In this document: positions 1 through 6,732 of the stretch, piece after piece
Numbering within the stretch: the first letter of the stretch is position 1
Layout of the letters: every line of letters begins with the position of its first letter
Source: Alphaproteobacteria bacterium
GTDB lineage: Bacteria; Pseudomonadota; Alphaproteobacteria; Bin95
Length of the DNA stretch: 42,762 nucleotides
Direction of reading: 5' to 3'
Assembly: GCA_022825195.1 (NCBI GenBank)
Contig: JAJDYL010000090.1
Coordinates: forward strand, 1 to 42,762
Made by a program: the position numbers and the translations under genes
Notes under the pieces: generated by a model
Databases searched by the model: none
What the model saw: the letters and a program-made list of their open reading frames with translations, nothing else
What the model was told of the DNA's origin: nothing

Positions 1-862
1 CGATGGGGAACACGAAGCGCGACGAACGCGGCAGCCCGTCGAGGACCTCCCGCGCCGCCTCGCAAAGCCAGACCGTGCGCGGCCCGGTCTTGCTGTCGGC
101 GAGGTAGAGCCTGCCGTCGCGGTAGAAGCGCCATTCGAGGCCGATGATCTCCGACTTGCGGCATCCGGTCAGCAGAAGCAGGCGCAGGGCCGCGACCCGG
201 AAGGGCTGCCGGGCCTCATGCCGGTCCAGCACAATGCCGAGGCGGCGGTATTCCTCCGGAGACAGGAAGCGCTCCGACCGCTTCTGCCGGTAGCGCCGGA
301 TGCCCTTGCAGGGATTGCCGCCTTCGGGACGATACCCCCATGCCTCCGCCTGCTGCATGATGACGGAAAGCACAGGCGCCGAACGGTTCGCCGCGGACGG
401 CGTTGCATGAAGCGAGCGGAACCAGCGCTGCACCTCCTCCCGGTCGATCTCTGCAATGGGCCGGCCCGCGAAGAAGGGCAGGAGCTGGTCGTGGAGATAG
501 CGCCGGTTGGCCGCGAGCGTACGCGGCTTCCAGCGCCTGCCGTAGCGGGAGAAGACCTCCTCGGCGACGGTCTCAAACGGCACATCGCCGGACATGTCCG
601 CCTCGATGTCCCTGTCGTCGCGGAGAGCGGCCAGCATGGACCGGGCGCGGGCGCGCGCCTCGGCCTCGGTCATGGCCGCCGCATCGCCGACGATCTTCCA
701 GACCCGGTGGCCCCGGTGCTGGCTGTGAATGAAGTACCGCTTCCTGCCCGAAGGCATGATGCGGACGCCGTACCCCTTCAGTTCGGCGTCCCGGACATTG
801 CGGACGGACTTGCGGGGCCGGAGGGTATCGACCCGGCGCTGGGTGAGGCGGATGGCTGCCAC
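1..862 (-). CDS. Tyrosine recombinase (phage-type integrase), C-terminus cut by window edge
   Basis: A site-specific recombinase of the lambda integrase superfamily, which would cut and rejoin DNA at attachment sites of a prophage or island. The 287 visible residues show an N-terminal arm-binding domain of the DUF4102 style (residues ~1-85), a core-binding SAM-like domain (~95-185) and the start of the catalytic domain. TGCRKSEI carries the first catalytic Arg (R235) and DSKTG the beta-hairpin Lys (K258). The HxxR motif, the His/Trp and the nucleophilic Tyr lie beyond base 1, so activity cannot be judged. The start chosen is GTG at 862, preceded by GGGGAG about nine bases upstream; no better ATG exists upstream in frame. 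It sits next to a repeat and an unusual charged ORF, consistent with an island margin. Family confidence is high; the element it belongs to is unknown. Confidence 0.85.
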   Translation of the reverse strand, partial: MAAIRLTQRRVDTLRPRKSVRNVRDAELKGYGVRIMPSGRKRYFIHSQHRGHRVWKIVGDAAAMTEAEARARARSMLAALRDDRDIEADMSGDVPFETVAEEVFSRYGRRWKPRTLAANRRYLHDQLLPFFAGRPIAEIDREEVQRWFRSLHATPSAANRSAPVLSVIMQQAEAWGYRPEGGNPCKGIRRYRQKRSERFLSPEEYRRLGIVLDRHEARQPFRVAALRLLLLTGCRKSEIIGLEWRFYRDGRLYLADSKTGPRTVWLCEAAREVLDGLPRSSRFVFPI

Positions 863-879
863 GATTGCGGCTCCCCGAT

Positions 880-929
880 CGGTTGCACCTGAGTGCAGGA
901 CCGGGTTCGATCACGCACCCGGTTGCACC
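880..929. repeat. Direct repeats and small palindrome upstream of the integrase start
   Basis: CGGTTGCACC occurs at 880-889 and again at 920-929, exactly 40 bases apart. The first copy overlaps the perfect palindrome TGCAC-CTGA-GTGCA (884-897). The spot is just upstream of the integrase start codon, where recombinase arm sites, an attachment site or an operator for the integrase promoter would be expected. The function is inferred only from position. Confidence 0.35.
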
Positions 930-955
930 GGAAACGGGGAAATTCCATAATCATG

Positions 956-1468
956 TCAGTCAGTTAGCACCGAAGGTGCGCCATGATGTGTCATGTTTCC
1001 GTCGTGGAGGCCCGTCGCGGGGCCTTCTGCCGGCGCTGCCGGGTTGCGGGTCATGGGAGACGGGCCTCCGCCTTCGCGGGGGCGATGAGAGGGGGCGGCG
1101 GCGCCCTCGGCTCCGACCGGGGACCGCCGGTATTCCTCCCCGCCGTCTCCGCCGCCGCCGGCCTGTGCGGCCAGGGCCCTTTTCTTCGCCTTCCTCCTTT
1201 TCCTCTCCTTTCTCTCCTTCTCCTCCCTCTTCCTCCTGCGCTCTTCGCGGCGGTTCAGCCGTTCGAACCATGCGTGGAACTCGGGGGTTTGCCGGCTGCC
1301 GGTCCAGACCTCGCCGAGATATTCGTATTCCTCCTCTTCGGGTTCCGGTTCGGGGAGGTGTCCGGCGCTGATGTCCTCGGCACAGGCAGCGGCGAGGGCT
1401 TCGGCGGCCGGGGCGAGGCGCTCCAGCAGCATGGCCGCCAGTTCGGGTCGGGGGTCGGTCATGGTCAT
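956..1468 (-). CDS. Hypothetical charged protein with acidic patch and basic coiled region
   Basis: A 170-residue protein with no family I recognise. The start at 1468 is supported by GGGAGG a few bases upstream. The N-terminus (~1-40) looks helical and alanine/leucine rich. It is followed by a short run of Pro-Glu pairs and EEEEYEYLGEVW, then a long Arg/Lys/Glu stretch (~85-120) that could be a coiled coil or nucleic-acid-binding segment. The tail is low complexity. The open frame continues upstream to 1729 through the repeat leader, but that part is more likely untranslated because the same leader precedes a different reading frame at 42345. Its 3' end (CTAACTG at 961-968) matches sequence at the intron insertion point near 42653. 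It may be a repeat-borne or mobile-element-associated gene. Confidence 0.55.
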   Translation of the reverse strand: MTMTDPRPELAAMLLERLAPAAEALAAACAEDISAGHLPEPEPEEEEYEYLGEVWTGSRQTPEFHAWFERLNRREERRRKREEKERKERKRRKAKKRALAAQAGGGGDGGEEYRRSPVGAEGAAAPSHRPREGGGPSPMTRNPAAPAEGPATGLHDGNMTHHGAPSVLTD

Positions 1469-1825
1469 TCGTGCCTCCCTGGGGGCAAAGGGCGGGACGG
1501 GGTGTCCCTGTTTCGCGCGTAATGCGTGCGGGCCTGCGTGCGCGTGCGGGCGGGCGTATCGCGGCGGCGCGGTTCGTGCGCCTGATTGCCCGCGCGCACG
1601 GGCGCGCGACGACGGGCCGGGCAGAGGGCGCACCCCTCCCGTCCGCTCGCGCCGGGGCGTTTGCGGCGCCCCAGCCATGCTTTCTGCAGAAAAGCGGAAC
1701 GGCGGCCCCGGAAGCCGCCTTTCCCTCATGCCTATTCTACACCATTCCTCGGAAAGTCAAGCCATTTCAGGAACAAAAAATGACAATGTCGGCTAATTTT
1801 CTTACAACCTGTTGAACCGGCGGGA
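1469..1825 (-). repeat. Copy A of a ~355 bp repeat: promoter-like, hairpin-rich leader
   Basis: Read on the minus strand, this segment aligns along its whole length with 41991-42344 on the plus strand at roughly 85% identity by eye, so the two copies are inverted about 40 kb apart. It starts at TCCCGCCGGTTCAAC (1825 downward) and ends at the start codon of the 956-1468 ORF. Shared parts in order: a GTCATTTTTTGTTCCTG block, TTGACT/TAGAAT boxes, hairpin AAAGGCGGC/GCCGCCGTT, a CTTTTCTGCAGAAAG block, hairpin GGGGCG/CGCCCC (1654-1659 with 1667-1672), then GC-rich sequence and a ribosome binding site. It could be the 5' UTR of a repeated gene family, a non-autonomous element or a structured RNA. 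Confidence 0.75.
1734..1760 (-). promoter_or_regulatory. Promoter-like boxes in repeat copy A
   Basis: On the minus strand TTGACT (1760-1755) is followed after 15 bases by TAGAAT (1739-1734). The spacer is shorter than the usual 16-18. Both boxes and the spacing are the same in the distant copy at 42054-42080, which supports a functional site. The transcript would have a leader of about 260 nt before the ORF start at 1468. Confidence 0.4.
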
Positions 1826-1866
1826 TAATACCAGCGGCCCCGATTCGGGACCCATGTCTTCTTCTC

Positions 1867-1905
1867 GTCATGCCCGGAACAAGTCCGGGCACGGTCCGGG
1901 GTGAC
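1867..1905. repeat. REP-like palindrome
   Basis: GTCATGCCCGGA-ACAAG-TCCGGGC is followed by GGTCCGGGGTGAC. It contains the perfect arms CCCGGA/TCCGGG and GTCA/TGAC ends. It resembles the short extragenic palindromes of the 'cccggacttgatccggg' type that are dispersed in many alphaproteobacterial genomes. It is intergenic, between repeat copy A and the binding-protein gene. Confidence 0.5.
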
Positions 1906-2096
1906 AAAGGGGGGGCGGAGCGGGGTGTCGCTGGACCTGCGGGCGTGCCGGATACGGGCCGGGACGGAGTGCGGCAGGGGCGGCGGGCGGGCGTGACTCC
2001 GGCAGTCGTCGGCCGAGGGTATGGATTTCGGCCTTGTCCGCCTGCGACATTTTGTGCTACCCGCAAGGGTACGGTTCGCGGTGGAGGATCGCGCGC

Positions 2097-3038
2097 GTGA
2101 AAGCCCTGTTGCTTTGTATCGCGGCTGCGGCTGCGATATTGCCGGGGCCGGCGCGCGCCGACGCCGCCTATCCGGACCGTACGCTGGAATGGGTCGTTCC
2201 GTTCGGCCCGGGTGGCGGGTCCGACCGCTGGGCGCGAATCATGTCCTCGGCGGCTATCGACGCTTTCGGCCAGGCCTGGCATGTGCGCAACCGGGGCGGC
2301 GAGGAAGGCCGGCTCGGATGGCGGTACATGCTCGGCAAGCCGCCCGACGGCTACACGATCCTGCAAGGAAGCATGACGCCGGCCATTGCGGCGCTGCGGG
2401 ACCCTGCTTCCGGCTTCAGCCCGGAAGAGGTGAAGATCGCGGCCTTCATCTCGTCGATCAAGACGCACCTGGTTGCCTTGCCGGACTCCGGCTTTGACGA
2501 CTGGGAAAAACTGGCGGCCCGGCCGGCCTCGGCCCCCCCGCCGCGGATTGGCGGAACGCCGGCGGTGCTGCTCGCCGCCGCCACCGGCTTCGACCGGCTG
2601 GGCGTCCCTGCCGCGCTCCATATCTATTCCGACACCGGCGAGGCGGTGTCGGCGCTCCTTGCCGGCGAGGTCGACATGGCGGCCGTGAGCACATCGACGG
2701 TGTTCTCGCTCGCCGGCCGGGCATCCCCCGTCATCAATATCGGCGCCCGCGACAACACGCCCGCGATCAAGGAGAAGATCGGCGACGTGCCGTGGATCGG
2801 CGCGCTCGGTGCAGTGGGAATCGGGGTTCCGCGATGGGTGGGAGTCCACCCGGATACACCGGACGAGGTGGTGGAACGTATTTCCGCGGGCGTGGGCAAG
2901 GTGCTTGCCGACAAGTCGGTCGTGAAGCTGATGGCCAGGCTCGGCGAAGAGATCCACTACCTGCCGCGCGACGCCGCCGCTGCCGCCTACAGCGAGCTGC
3001 TGGAGCGCATGAAGGAACTCCTGGACAGGATGCCTTAG
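2097..3038 (+). CDS. Tripartite tricarboxylate transporter substrate-binding protein (Bug/TctC family)
   Basis: A periplasmic solute-binding protein of the TctC/Bug family, which captures carboxylates such as citrate or related acids for a TctAB permease. The preferred start is GTG at 2097, with GGAGG nine bases upstream. It gives a clean signal peptide (hydrophobic run LLLCIAAAAAILPGPARA) cleaved before DAAYPDRT. Family hallmarks include WVVPFGPGGGSDRWAR near the N-terminus, the middle segment GKPPDGYT, GGTPAVLLAAA, and the C-terminal V(H)PDTPDEVVERIS. At 313 residues it has the normal length. No tctA or tctB lies in the window, so it is an orphan here, as many Bug proteins are. The convergent flavoprotein/aminotransferase genes suggest a carboxylic or amino acid substrate, but this is inference. 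Confidence 0.85.
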   Translation: MKALLLCIAAAAAILPGPARADAAYPDRTLEWVVPFGPGGGSDRWARIMSSAAIDAFGQAWHVRNRGGEEGRLGWRYMLGKPPDGYTILQGSMTPAIAALRDPASGFSPEEVKIAAFISSIKTHLVALPDSGFDDWEKLAARPASAPPPRIGGTPAVLLAAATGFDRLGVPAALHIYSDTGEAVSALLAGEVDMAAVSTSTVFSLAGRASPVINIGARDNTPAIKEKIGDVPWIGALGAVGIGVPRWVGVHPDTPDEVVERISAGVGKVLADKSVVKLMARLGEEIHYLPRDAAAAAYSELLERMKELLDRMP

Positions 3039-3068
3039 AGCGGACTCCTTCCGGATTGAAACGGCATC

Positions 3069-3106
3069 GGGGCCGGGCCCGGAATTGTCGCCCCGGCCCC
3101 CCTTTT
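3069..3106 (+). terminator. Rho-independent terminator-like hairpin after the TctC-type gene
   Basis: GGGGCCGGG (3069-3077) and CCCGGCCCC (3092-3100) form a perfect 9-bp stem with a 14-base loop, followed by CCTTTT. It lies 31 bases after the stop at 3038 and would end transcription of the binding-protein gene. Confidence 0.5.
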
Positions 3107-3127
3107 GTCACCCCGGACTTGATCCGG
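3107..3127. repeat. REP-like palindrome
   Basis: GTCACCCCGGACTTGATCCG followed by G, containing CCGGA-CTTGA-TCCGG. This is a short extragenic palindrome of the same class as 1867-1905, lying between two convergent genes right after a terminator-like hairpin. Confidence 0.5.
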
Positions 3128-3234
3128 TTCGCCTCCGGGCCTCGCGGCAGCCGCAGCCGTTGGGGAACAGGCGCGACCGCCGGGGCGACGGTGGGGGTAG
3201 CTCCGTCATGGGTTCCGGTCAATGACCGCCGGTA

Positions 3235-4797
3235 TCAGTCCCAGTCGGCCAGGGCGGCCGCTCCCGCACCCGCGATCCGGCCGGAGACGAAGCACTCGGC
3301 GATATTGCCGCCGGAGAGGTACAAGTGGCCGAAGGCGCTGCCGAGCTCGCCCGCGGCGTAGAGCCGGGGGATCGGCGCACCGAACACGTTGACGATGCGC
3401 TGGCGCACATCGTGCACCGGCCCGCCCTGGGTGTTCGACACGATGGGCCAGATGGGCGCGCCGTAATAGGGCGGCGTATCGACAGGCACCATCGTCCCCG
3501 GCGGCCGGCCGAAATCCTCGTCGCGACCGGCTGCGCAGAGCCCGTTCCAGCGCCGCACGCTGGCTTCCACGGCGGCGGGGTCGAGGCCCAGCGCATCCGC
3601 GAGCCCGGCGAGCGTGTCCGCCCGCGCGAGCGTGCCCGATGCGACCTCCGCCAGATTGTCCTCGCTCCAGTCCAGCCTCACGCCCTCGTCGTTGGAGGTC
3701 GGCTGGCCCAGCGGATAGAGCCGGCGGGCGTTGTCGTCGCAGATCATGGCGCTCGGGATGCGCGGATAGTCCTGCCGGACCGTGTCGTAGAACTGCATCT
3801 GCCGGTGTCCGGTGTCATGGGTGTAGGGCAGGTATTCGTTCATGTAGCGCCGGCCGTCGCGGTCGAGCAGGATCCAGGCCATCTTGACGCCGGGGTCGTC
3901 ATGGTCGCCGGACTCGGCGGGGCGCCAGTCGGGGAGGCGCTTGACCCTGATGCCGTAGGGGTAGTCCGGGTCGGCGCTGCGGAAGCCGTAGGCGCCGTGG
4001 AAATGCCACATGTGCCAGAGTTCGGCGCCCAGGTCCTGGGCCATGGCGATGCCGTCCCCGCTATTGTTCCGCGCCGCGGCCGGCAGCACCGGCCGGCCCT
4101 CCCAGAACTGGTCCTGCTGCCGGGCGCTGCCTTCGAAGCCGCCGGAGGCGAGGATCACGCCGCGGCGCGCCTTGATCCGGCGGATGCCGTCCGGGCCCGA
4201 AACGGTAATGCCGCGCACCTCGGATCCGTCTTCGGAGGTGAGCAGCCGAAGGCCGCGCGTATTGAGCCGGATCGAGACATCCTCGTTCGCGAGATTGTCG
4301 TCGAGGATCTTGAACAGCATCGGGCCGCCCGGCGCTCCGTTGGCCCAGGGATAGACCGCGCGGGCATCGAAGTTCGGCACCGATAGGACGGTGGTGTGAT
4401 AGAAGGTGTCGAACCCGGGCAAGGGGTAGTTGCCGCCGGCCTTGCCGGCCTCGACGCTGGTGCCGATCTCCGCGCCGTTGACCCCGGCGAGGCCGCGCAC
4501 ATAGGGCTCGAGCGAGGCCATGCCGTCGGCGAGCGTGCGGTTCACCTCCTCCGGCGTGCGCCCGCCATTGGTCGCGGCCAGGTAGCGGCGGGCGCTCCCG
4601 GCATCCAGTGCGCACCGCACCGACCCGTAGGAGCAGATCGAGATGCCGCCCGGCACCCCGGTCTTCTCGATCAGCAGGACCCGCGCGCCGGCGCGCGCCG
4701 CCTCCAGCGCCGAGACGGACCCGGCGAAGCCGTAGCCGACCACGACGACATCGAACTCGTCGTCATAGCCGCTTACCGAGCGGGGAACGCCCTCCAC
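3235..4797 (-). CDS. FAD-dependent fumarate reductase/succinate dehydrogenase-type flavoprotein
   Basis: A soluble flavoenzyme of the FAD_binding_2 family (fumarate reductase, 3-ketosteroid dehydrogenase and related desaturases), probably reducing or oxidising a C=C bond next to a carbonyl. The N-terminus has the dinucleotide fold FDVVVVGYGFAGSVSAL (~15-31) and the ribose-binding acid in LLIEK. ASGGFEGS (~215) and the C-terminal YAAGELGSAFGHLYLSGGN (~483-501) close the FAD site. At 520 residues it matches the family. The start is GTG at 4797, six bases after the aminotransferase stop, so it is probably translated from the same message. No signal peptide or heme motif is visible, so it is likely a cytoplasmic stand-alone flavoprotein. 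Substrate unknown. Confidence 0.85.
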   Translation of the reverse strand: MEGVPRSVSGYDDEFDVVVVGYGFAGSVSALEAARAGARVLLIEKTGVPGGISICSYGSVRCALDAGSARRYLAATNGGRTPEEVNRTLADGMASLEPYVRGLAGVNGAEIGTSVEAGKAGGNYPLPGFDTFYHTTVLSVPNFDARAVYPWANGAPGGPMLFKILDDNLANEDVSIRLNTRGLRLLTSEDGSEVRGITVSGPDGIRRIKARRGVILASGGFEGSARQQDQFWEGRPVLPAAARNNSGDGIAMAQDLGAELWHMWHFHGAYGFRSADPDYPYGIRVKRLPDWRPAESGDHDDPGVKMAWILLDRDGRRYMNEYLPYTHDTGHRQMQFYDTVRQDYPRIPSAMICDDNARRLYPLGQPTSNDEGVRLDWSEDNLAEVASGTLARADTLAGLADALGLDPAAVEASVRRWNGLCAAGRDEDFGRPPGTMVPVDTPPYYGAPIWPIVSNTQGGPVHDVRQRIVNVFGAPIPRLYAAGELGSAFGHLYLSGGNIAECFVSGRIAGAGAAALADWD

Positions 4798-4803
4798 GAC
4801 CGC

Positions 4804-5700
4804 TCAGTTCGCGAGGATGTCGCCGGGCCTGACGCCGTGCCAGCCCGCCTCGCGCTCGCGCCAGTAGATCGACTGGATGCGGCCGGTGAGGATGCCCGCA
4901 TGGCCGTTGCCGACCGGCTTGCCGTTGACCCCGGTGATCGGCATGACCCCGCCCGCGGTGGTGCTGGTGAACACCTCGCCCGCCTCTTCGAGCTCCTCGG
5001 GACGGATCTTGCGCAGCTCGAACGGAATGCCCTCCCGCTCGCAGATCTCCCGCACCGACCGCCGCGTCACCCCTTCCAGCACATTGTAGTCGGGGCTCGC
5101 CACCCTGCCGTCCTGCACGACGAAGATGTTGAAGCCCGGCCCCTCCGAGAGGAAGCCGTCCGGTCCGGCGAGGAGGGCGTCGTCGCAGTCATTGTCATAG
5201 GCCTCCAGGCGCGCCTGCACGAGGTCCGCCCGGTTGTAGTTCTTGAAGCGCTGGTCGATGGCTTTCGACGACACGCGCTCGACGTTGCTGACATGGAGCG
5301 TCGCGCCGTTCCGGCACTTGTCCTCGCCCCATATCCACACATAAGGCACGGCATAGACCAGAACGATGGGCTTCAACCCGCGCGGGTCCCGGACGCCGGG
5401 CGGCGGCACGCCGCGCGAGACCTGCATCTTCACATAGGTGTTCGCGAGCCCCGTGCGCTCCACGCATTCCGCGCAGATGCGCCGCATCTCCTCGAACGAG
5501 TAGGGGTTCTCCAGCCGGAACCCCTCGCAGGAGCGCTGGAACCGCTCCAGATGCTCGTCGAGCATGAAGAACCATCCGTTCCAGGTGGAGGTCACGTCAT
5601 ACACGCAGTCCCCCCAGACGAACCCGGCGTCGAAAATCGACATCGTGGCGTCTTCCGGAGCCATGTATTCGCCGTCGATGAAAACGATGCCGTCGGACAT
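4804..5700 (-). CDS. Class IV aminotransferase (branched-chain/D-amino acid/(R)-amine type)
   Basis: A PLP-dependent fold type IV aminotransferase of 298 residues. Visible landmarks are IDGEYMAPEDATMSIFDAGF at the N-terminus, the Schiff-base lysine in RFKNYNRADL (K153), and SEGPGFNIF (E186), the acid that contacts the PLP ring nitrogen. STTAGGVMP near residue 255 matches the phosphate-binding turn. The start at 5700 has GGGAGGTGA six bases upstream. It is first in a two-gene unit with the flavoprotein. Family members act on branched-chain amino acids, D-amino acids, aminodeoxychorismate or (R)-amines; the sequence does not decide which. The gene is divergent from the racemase-family gene at 5878. 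Confidence 0.85.
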   Translation of the reverse strand: MSDGIVFIDGEYMAPEDATMSIFDAGFVWGDCVYDVTSTWNGWFFMLDEHLERFQRSCEGFRLENPYSFEEMRRICAECVERTGLANTYVKMQVSRGVPPPGVRDPRGLKPIVLVYAVPYVWIWGEDKCRNGATLHVSNVERVSSKAIDQRFKNYNRADLVQARLEAYDNDCDDALLAGPDGFLSEGPGFNIFVVQDGRVASPDYNVLEGVTRRSVREICEREGIPFELRKIRPEELEEAGEVFTSTTAGGVMPITGVNGKPVGNGHAGILTGRIQSIYWREREAGWHGVRPGDILAN

Positions 5701-5757
5701 GGGTTCACCTCCCGTTGACGCACCGACCGCCGGCCCCGAACCGGCGGTTCCGGCTGA

Positions 5758-5787
5758 ACAATAGTGCATCGGGGGTTTCGCCGCCAA
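5758..5787 (-). promoter_or_regulatory. Possible promoter of the aminotransferase-flavoprotein unit
   Basis: Minus-strand TTGGCG (5787-5782), an 18-base spacer and TATTGT (5763-5758), about 60 bases upstream of the start at 5700. Each box matches four of six consensus bases, so this is only a candidate. Confidence 0.25.
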
Positions 5788-5877
5788 GCCGGCGGGCTGG
5801 CGGAAAGCCGGGCATCCTGCGATTGTCCGGGCCCGGACCGCCCGTCGCGGGCCAGACCAGGAGCTGCCCGAACCGCC

Positions 5878-6624
5878 ATGCCCGATGTCGCCGGATTCCG
5901 CGCCAAGATCGCGGTCGTCGTGCCTTCCACCAACGCGATGGTGGAGGCCGACTTCAACCACCTGTTCCGGATTCCGGGTGTCACCTTCCAGGCCGGGCGG
6001 ATGTATTTCGAGAACCCGGCGCTCGACTCGGACGATGCGTTCGCCCGGCTCCTCGACCAGGTGGAACGGGCCTTCGAGACCGCGGTGCGGGACGTGATGG
6101 CCTCGGAGCCGGACTATCTGGTGATGGGCATGTCCGCGCCCACATTCTGGGGCGGCCGCGAGGGCGGCGCGGCGTTCCTCGAACGCGCCCGCAGGCTTTG
6201 CGGGCTCGGCGTGACGACGGGCGGGGAGGCGTGCTGCGCGGCGCTCGACGCGCTGGGCGCGCGGCGGATTGCGGTGCTGACGCCCTACCAGCCGATCATG
6301 CGCGAGCAGATCGTTCGCTTTTTCGAGGAGTCGGGCTTCCCGGTCGTCCGCTCGGTCGACCTGGAATGCGCGACCGCAACGGCGATCGCGGCCGTGACGC
6401 CGGAGGAGCTTCGCGGCGTGCTGCGGGAGATCGACGGCCCGGACGTGGACGCCATCCTGCAGGTGGGCACCAACCTCTCCATGGTGCGTCTCGCCGCGGA
6501 GGCGGAAGGCTGGCTCGGCAAGCCGGTGGTCGCGGTCAACGCGGCGCTCGCCTGGCACGCCTACCGGGCGAACGGCTTCGACGACCGCATATACGGCTGC
6601 GGCTCGCTGTTGAGCGACCACTGA
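5878..6624 (+). CDS. Maleate cis-trans isomerase/Asp-Glu racemase superfamily protein
   Basis: A 248-residue member of the Asp/Glu racemase superfamily, closest by eye to the maleate isomerase/arylmalonate decarboxylase group. VVVPSTNAMVEADF (~13-26) is the typical first strand and loop. YLVMGMSAPTFWGG (~81-94) sits where the first catalytic Cys normally lies, and VVAVNAALAWHAY near residue 220 where the second is expected. Neither segment contains Cys; the only nearby pair is in GGEACCAALDALG. This may mark a subfamily with different chemistry. The start at 5878 is chosen because the homologous fold begins at once; AGGAG lies 14 bases upstream, a long spacing. It is divergent from the aminotransferase and upstream of hyuA. 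Confidence 0.75.
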   Translation: MPDVAGFRAKIAVVVPSTNAMVEADFNHLFRIPGVTFQAGRMYFENPALDSDDAFARLLDQVERAFETAVRDVMASEPDYLVMGMSAPTFWGGREGGAAFLERARRLCGLGVTTGGEACCAALDALGARRIAVLTPYQPIMREQIVRFFEESGFPVVRSVDLECATATAIAAVTPEELRGVLREIDGPDVDAILQVGTNLSMVRLAAEAEGWLGKPVVAVNAALAWHAYRANGFDDRIYGCGSLLSDH

Positions 6625-6688
6625 ACGGCCGCGGTTTGCAATGGCGCGGCTTGCGTTATCCTTGCGCCGGCGTCATGGGGCCCGGACG

Positions 6689-6732
6689 TTGCCGGACCGG
6701 GCTGGAATAATATAACGAAAGCATATCGTTAT
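6689..6732 (+). promoter_or_regulatory. hyuA promoter candidate with inverted-repeat operator over the start codon
   Basis: TTGCCG (6689-6694), a 16-base spacer and TATAAC (6711-6716) form a plausible sigma-70 promoter. Overlapping it is a perfect inverted repeat, ATAACGA-N7-TCGTTAT (6712-6718 and 6726-6732), which covers the -10 box and the first two bases of the hyuA ATG. The patch is AT-rich against a GC-rich background. A dimeric repressor, for example of the GntR type, bound here would block transcription. No regulator gene is adjacent. Confidence 0.5.

Noticed and set aside
900..922. GGTTCGATC with CCGGG/CCCGG arms near the integrase, resembling a tRNA T-arm as used for attachment sites
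   Set aside because: No acceptor stem, no anticodon arm and no CCA end can be placed around it, so it is not a tRNA or a recognisable tRNA 3' end.
1160..1250. Polypyrimidine tract inside the 956-1468 gene as a regulatory element
   Set aside because: It is explained by the Arg/Lys/Glu codons of the coiled region on the minus strand.
1469..1729. N-terminal extension of the 956-1468 ORF through the repeat leader
   Set aside because: The same leader precedes another frame at 42345 with a start codon and ribosome binding site at the same place, so translation most likely begins after it.
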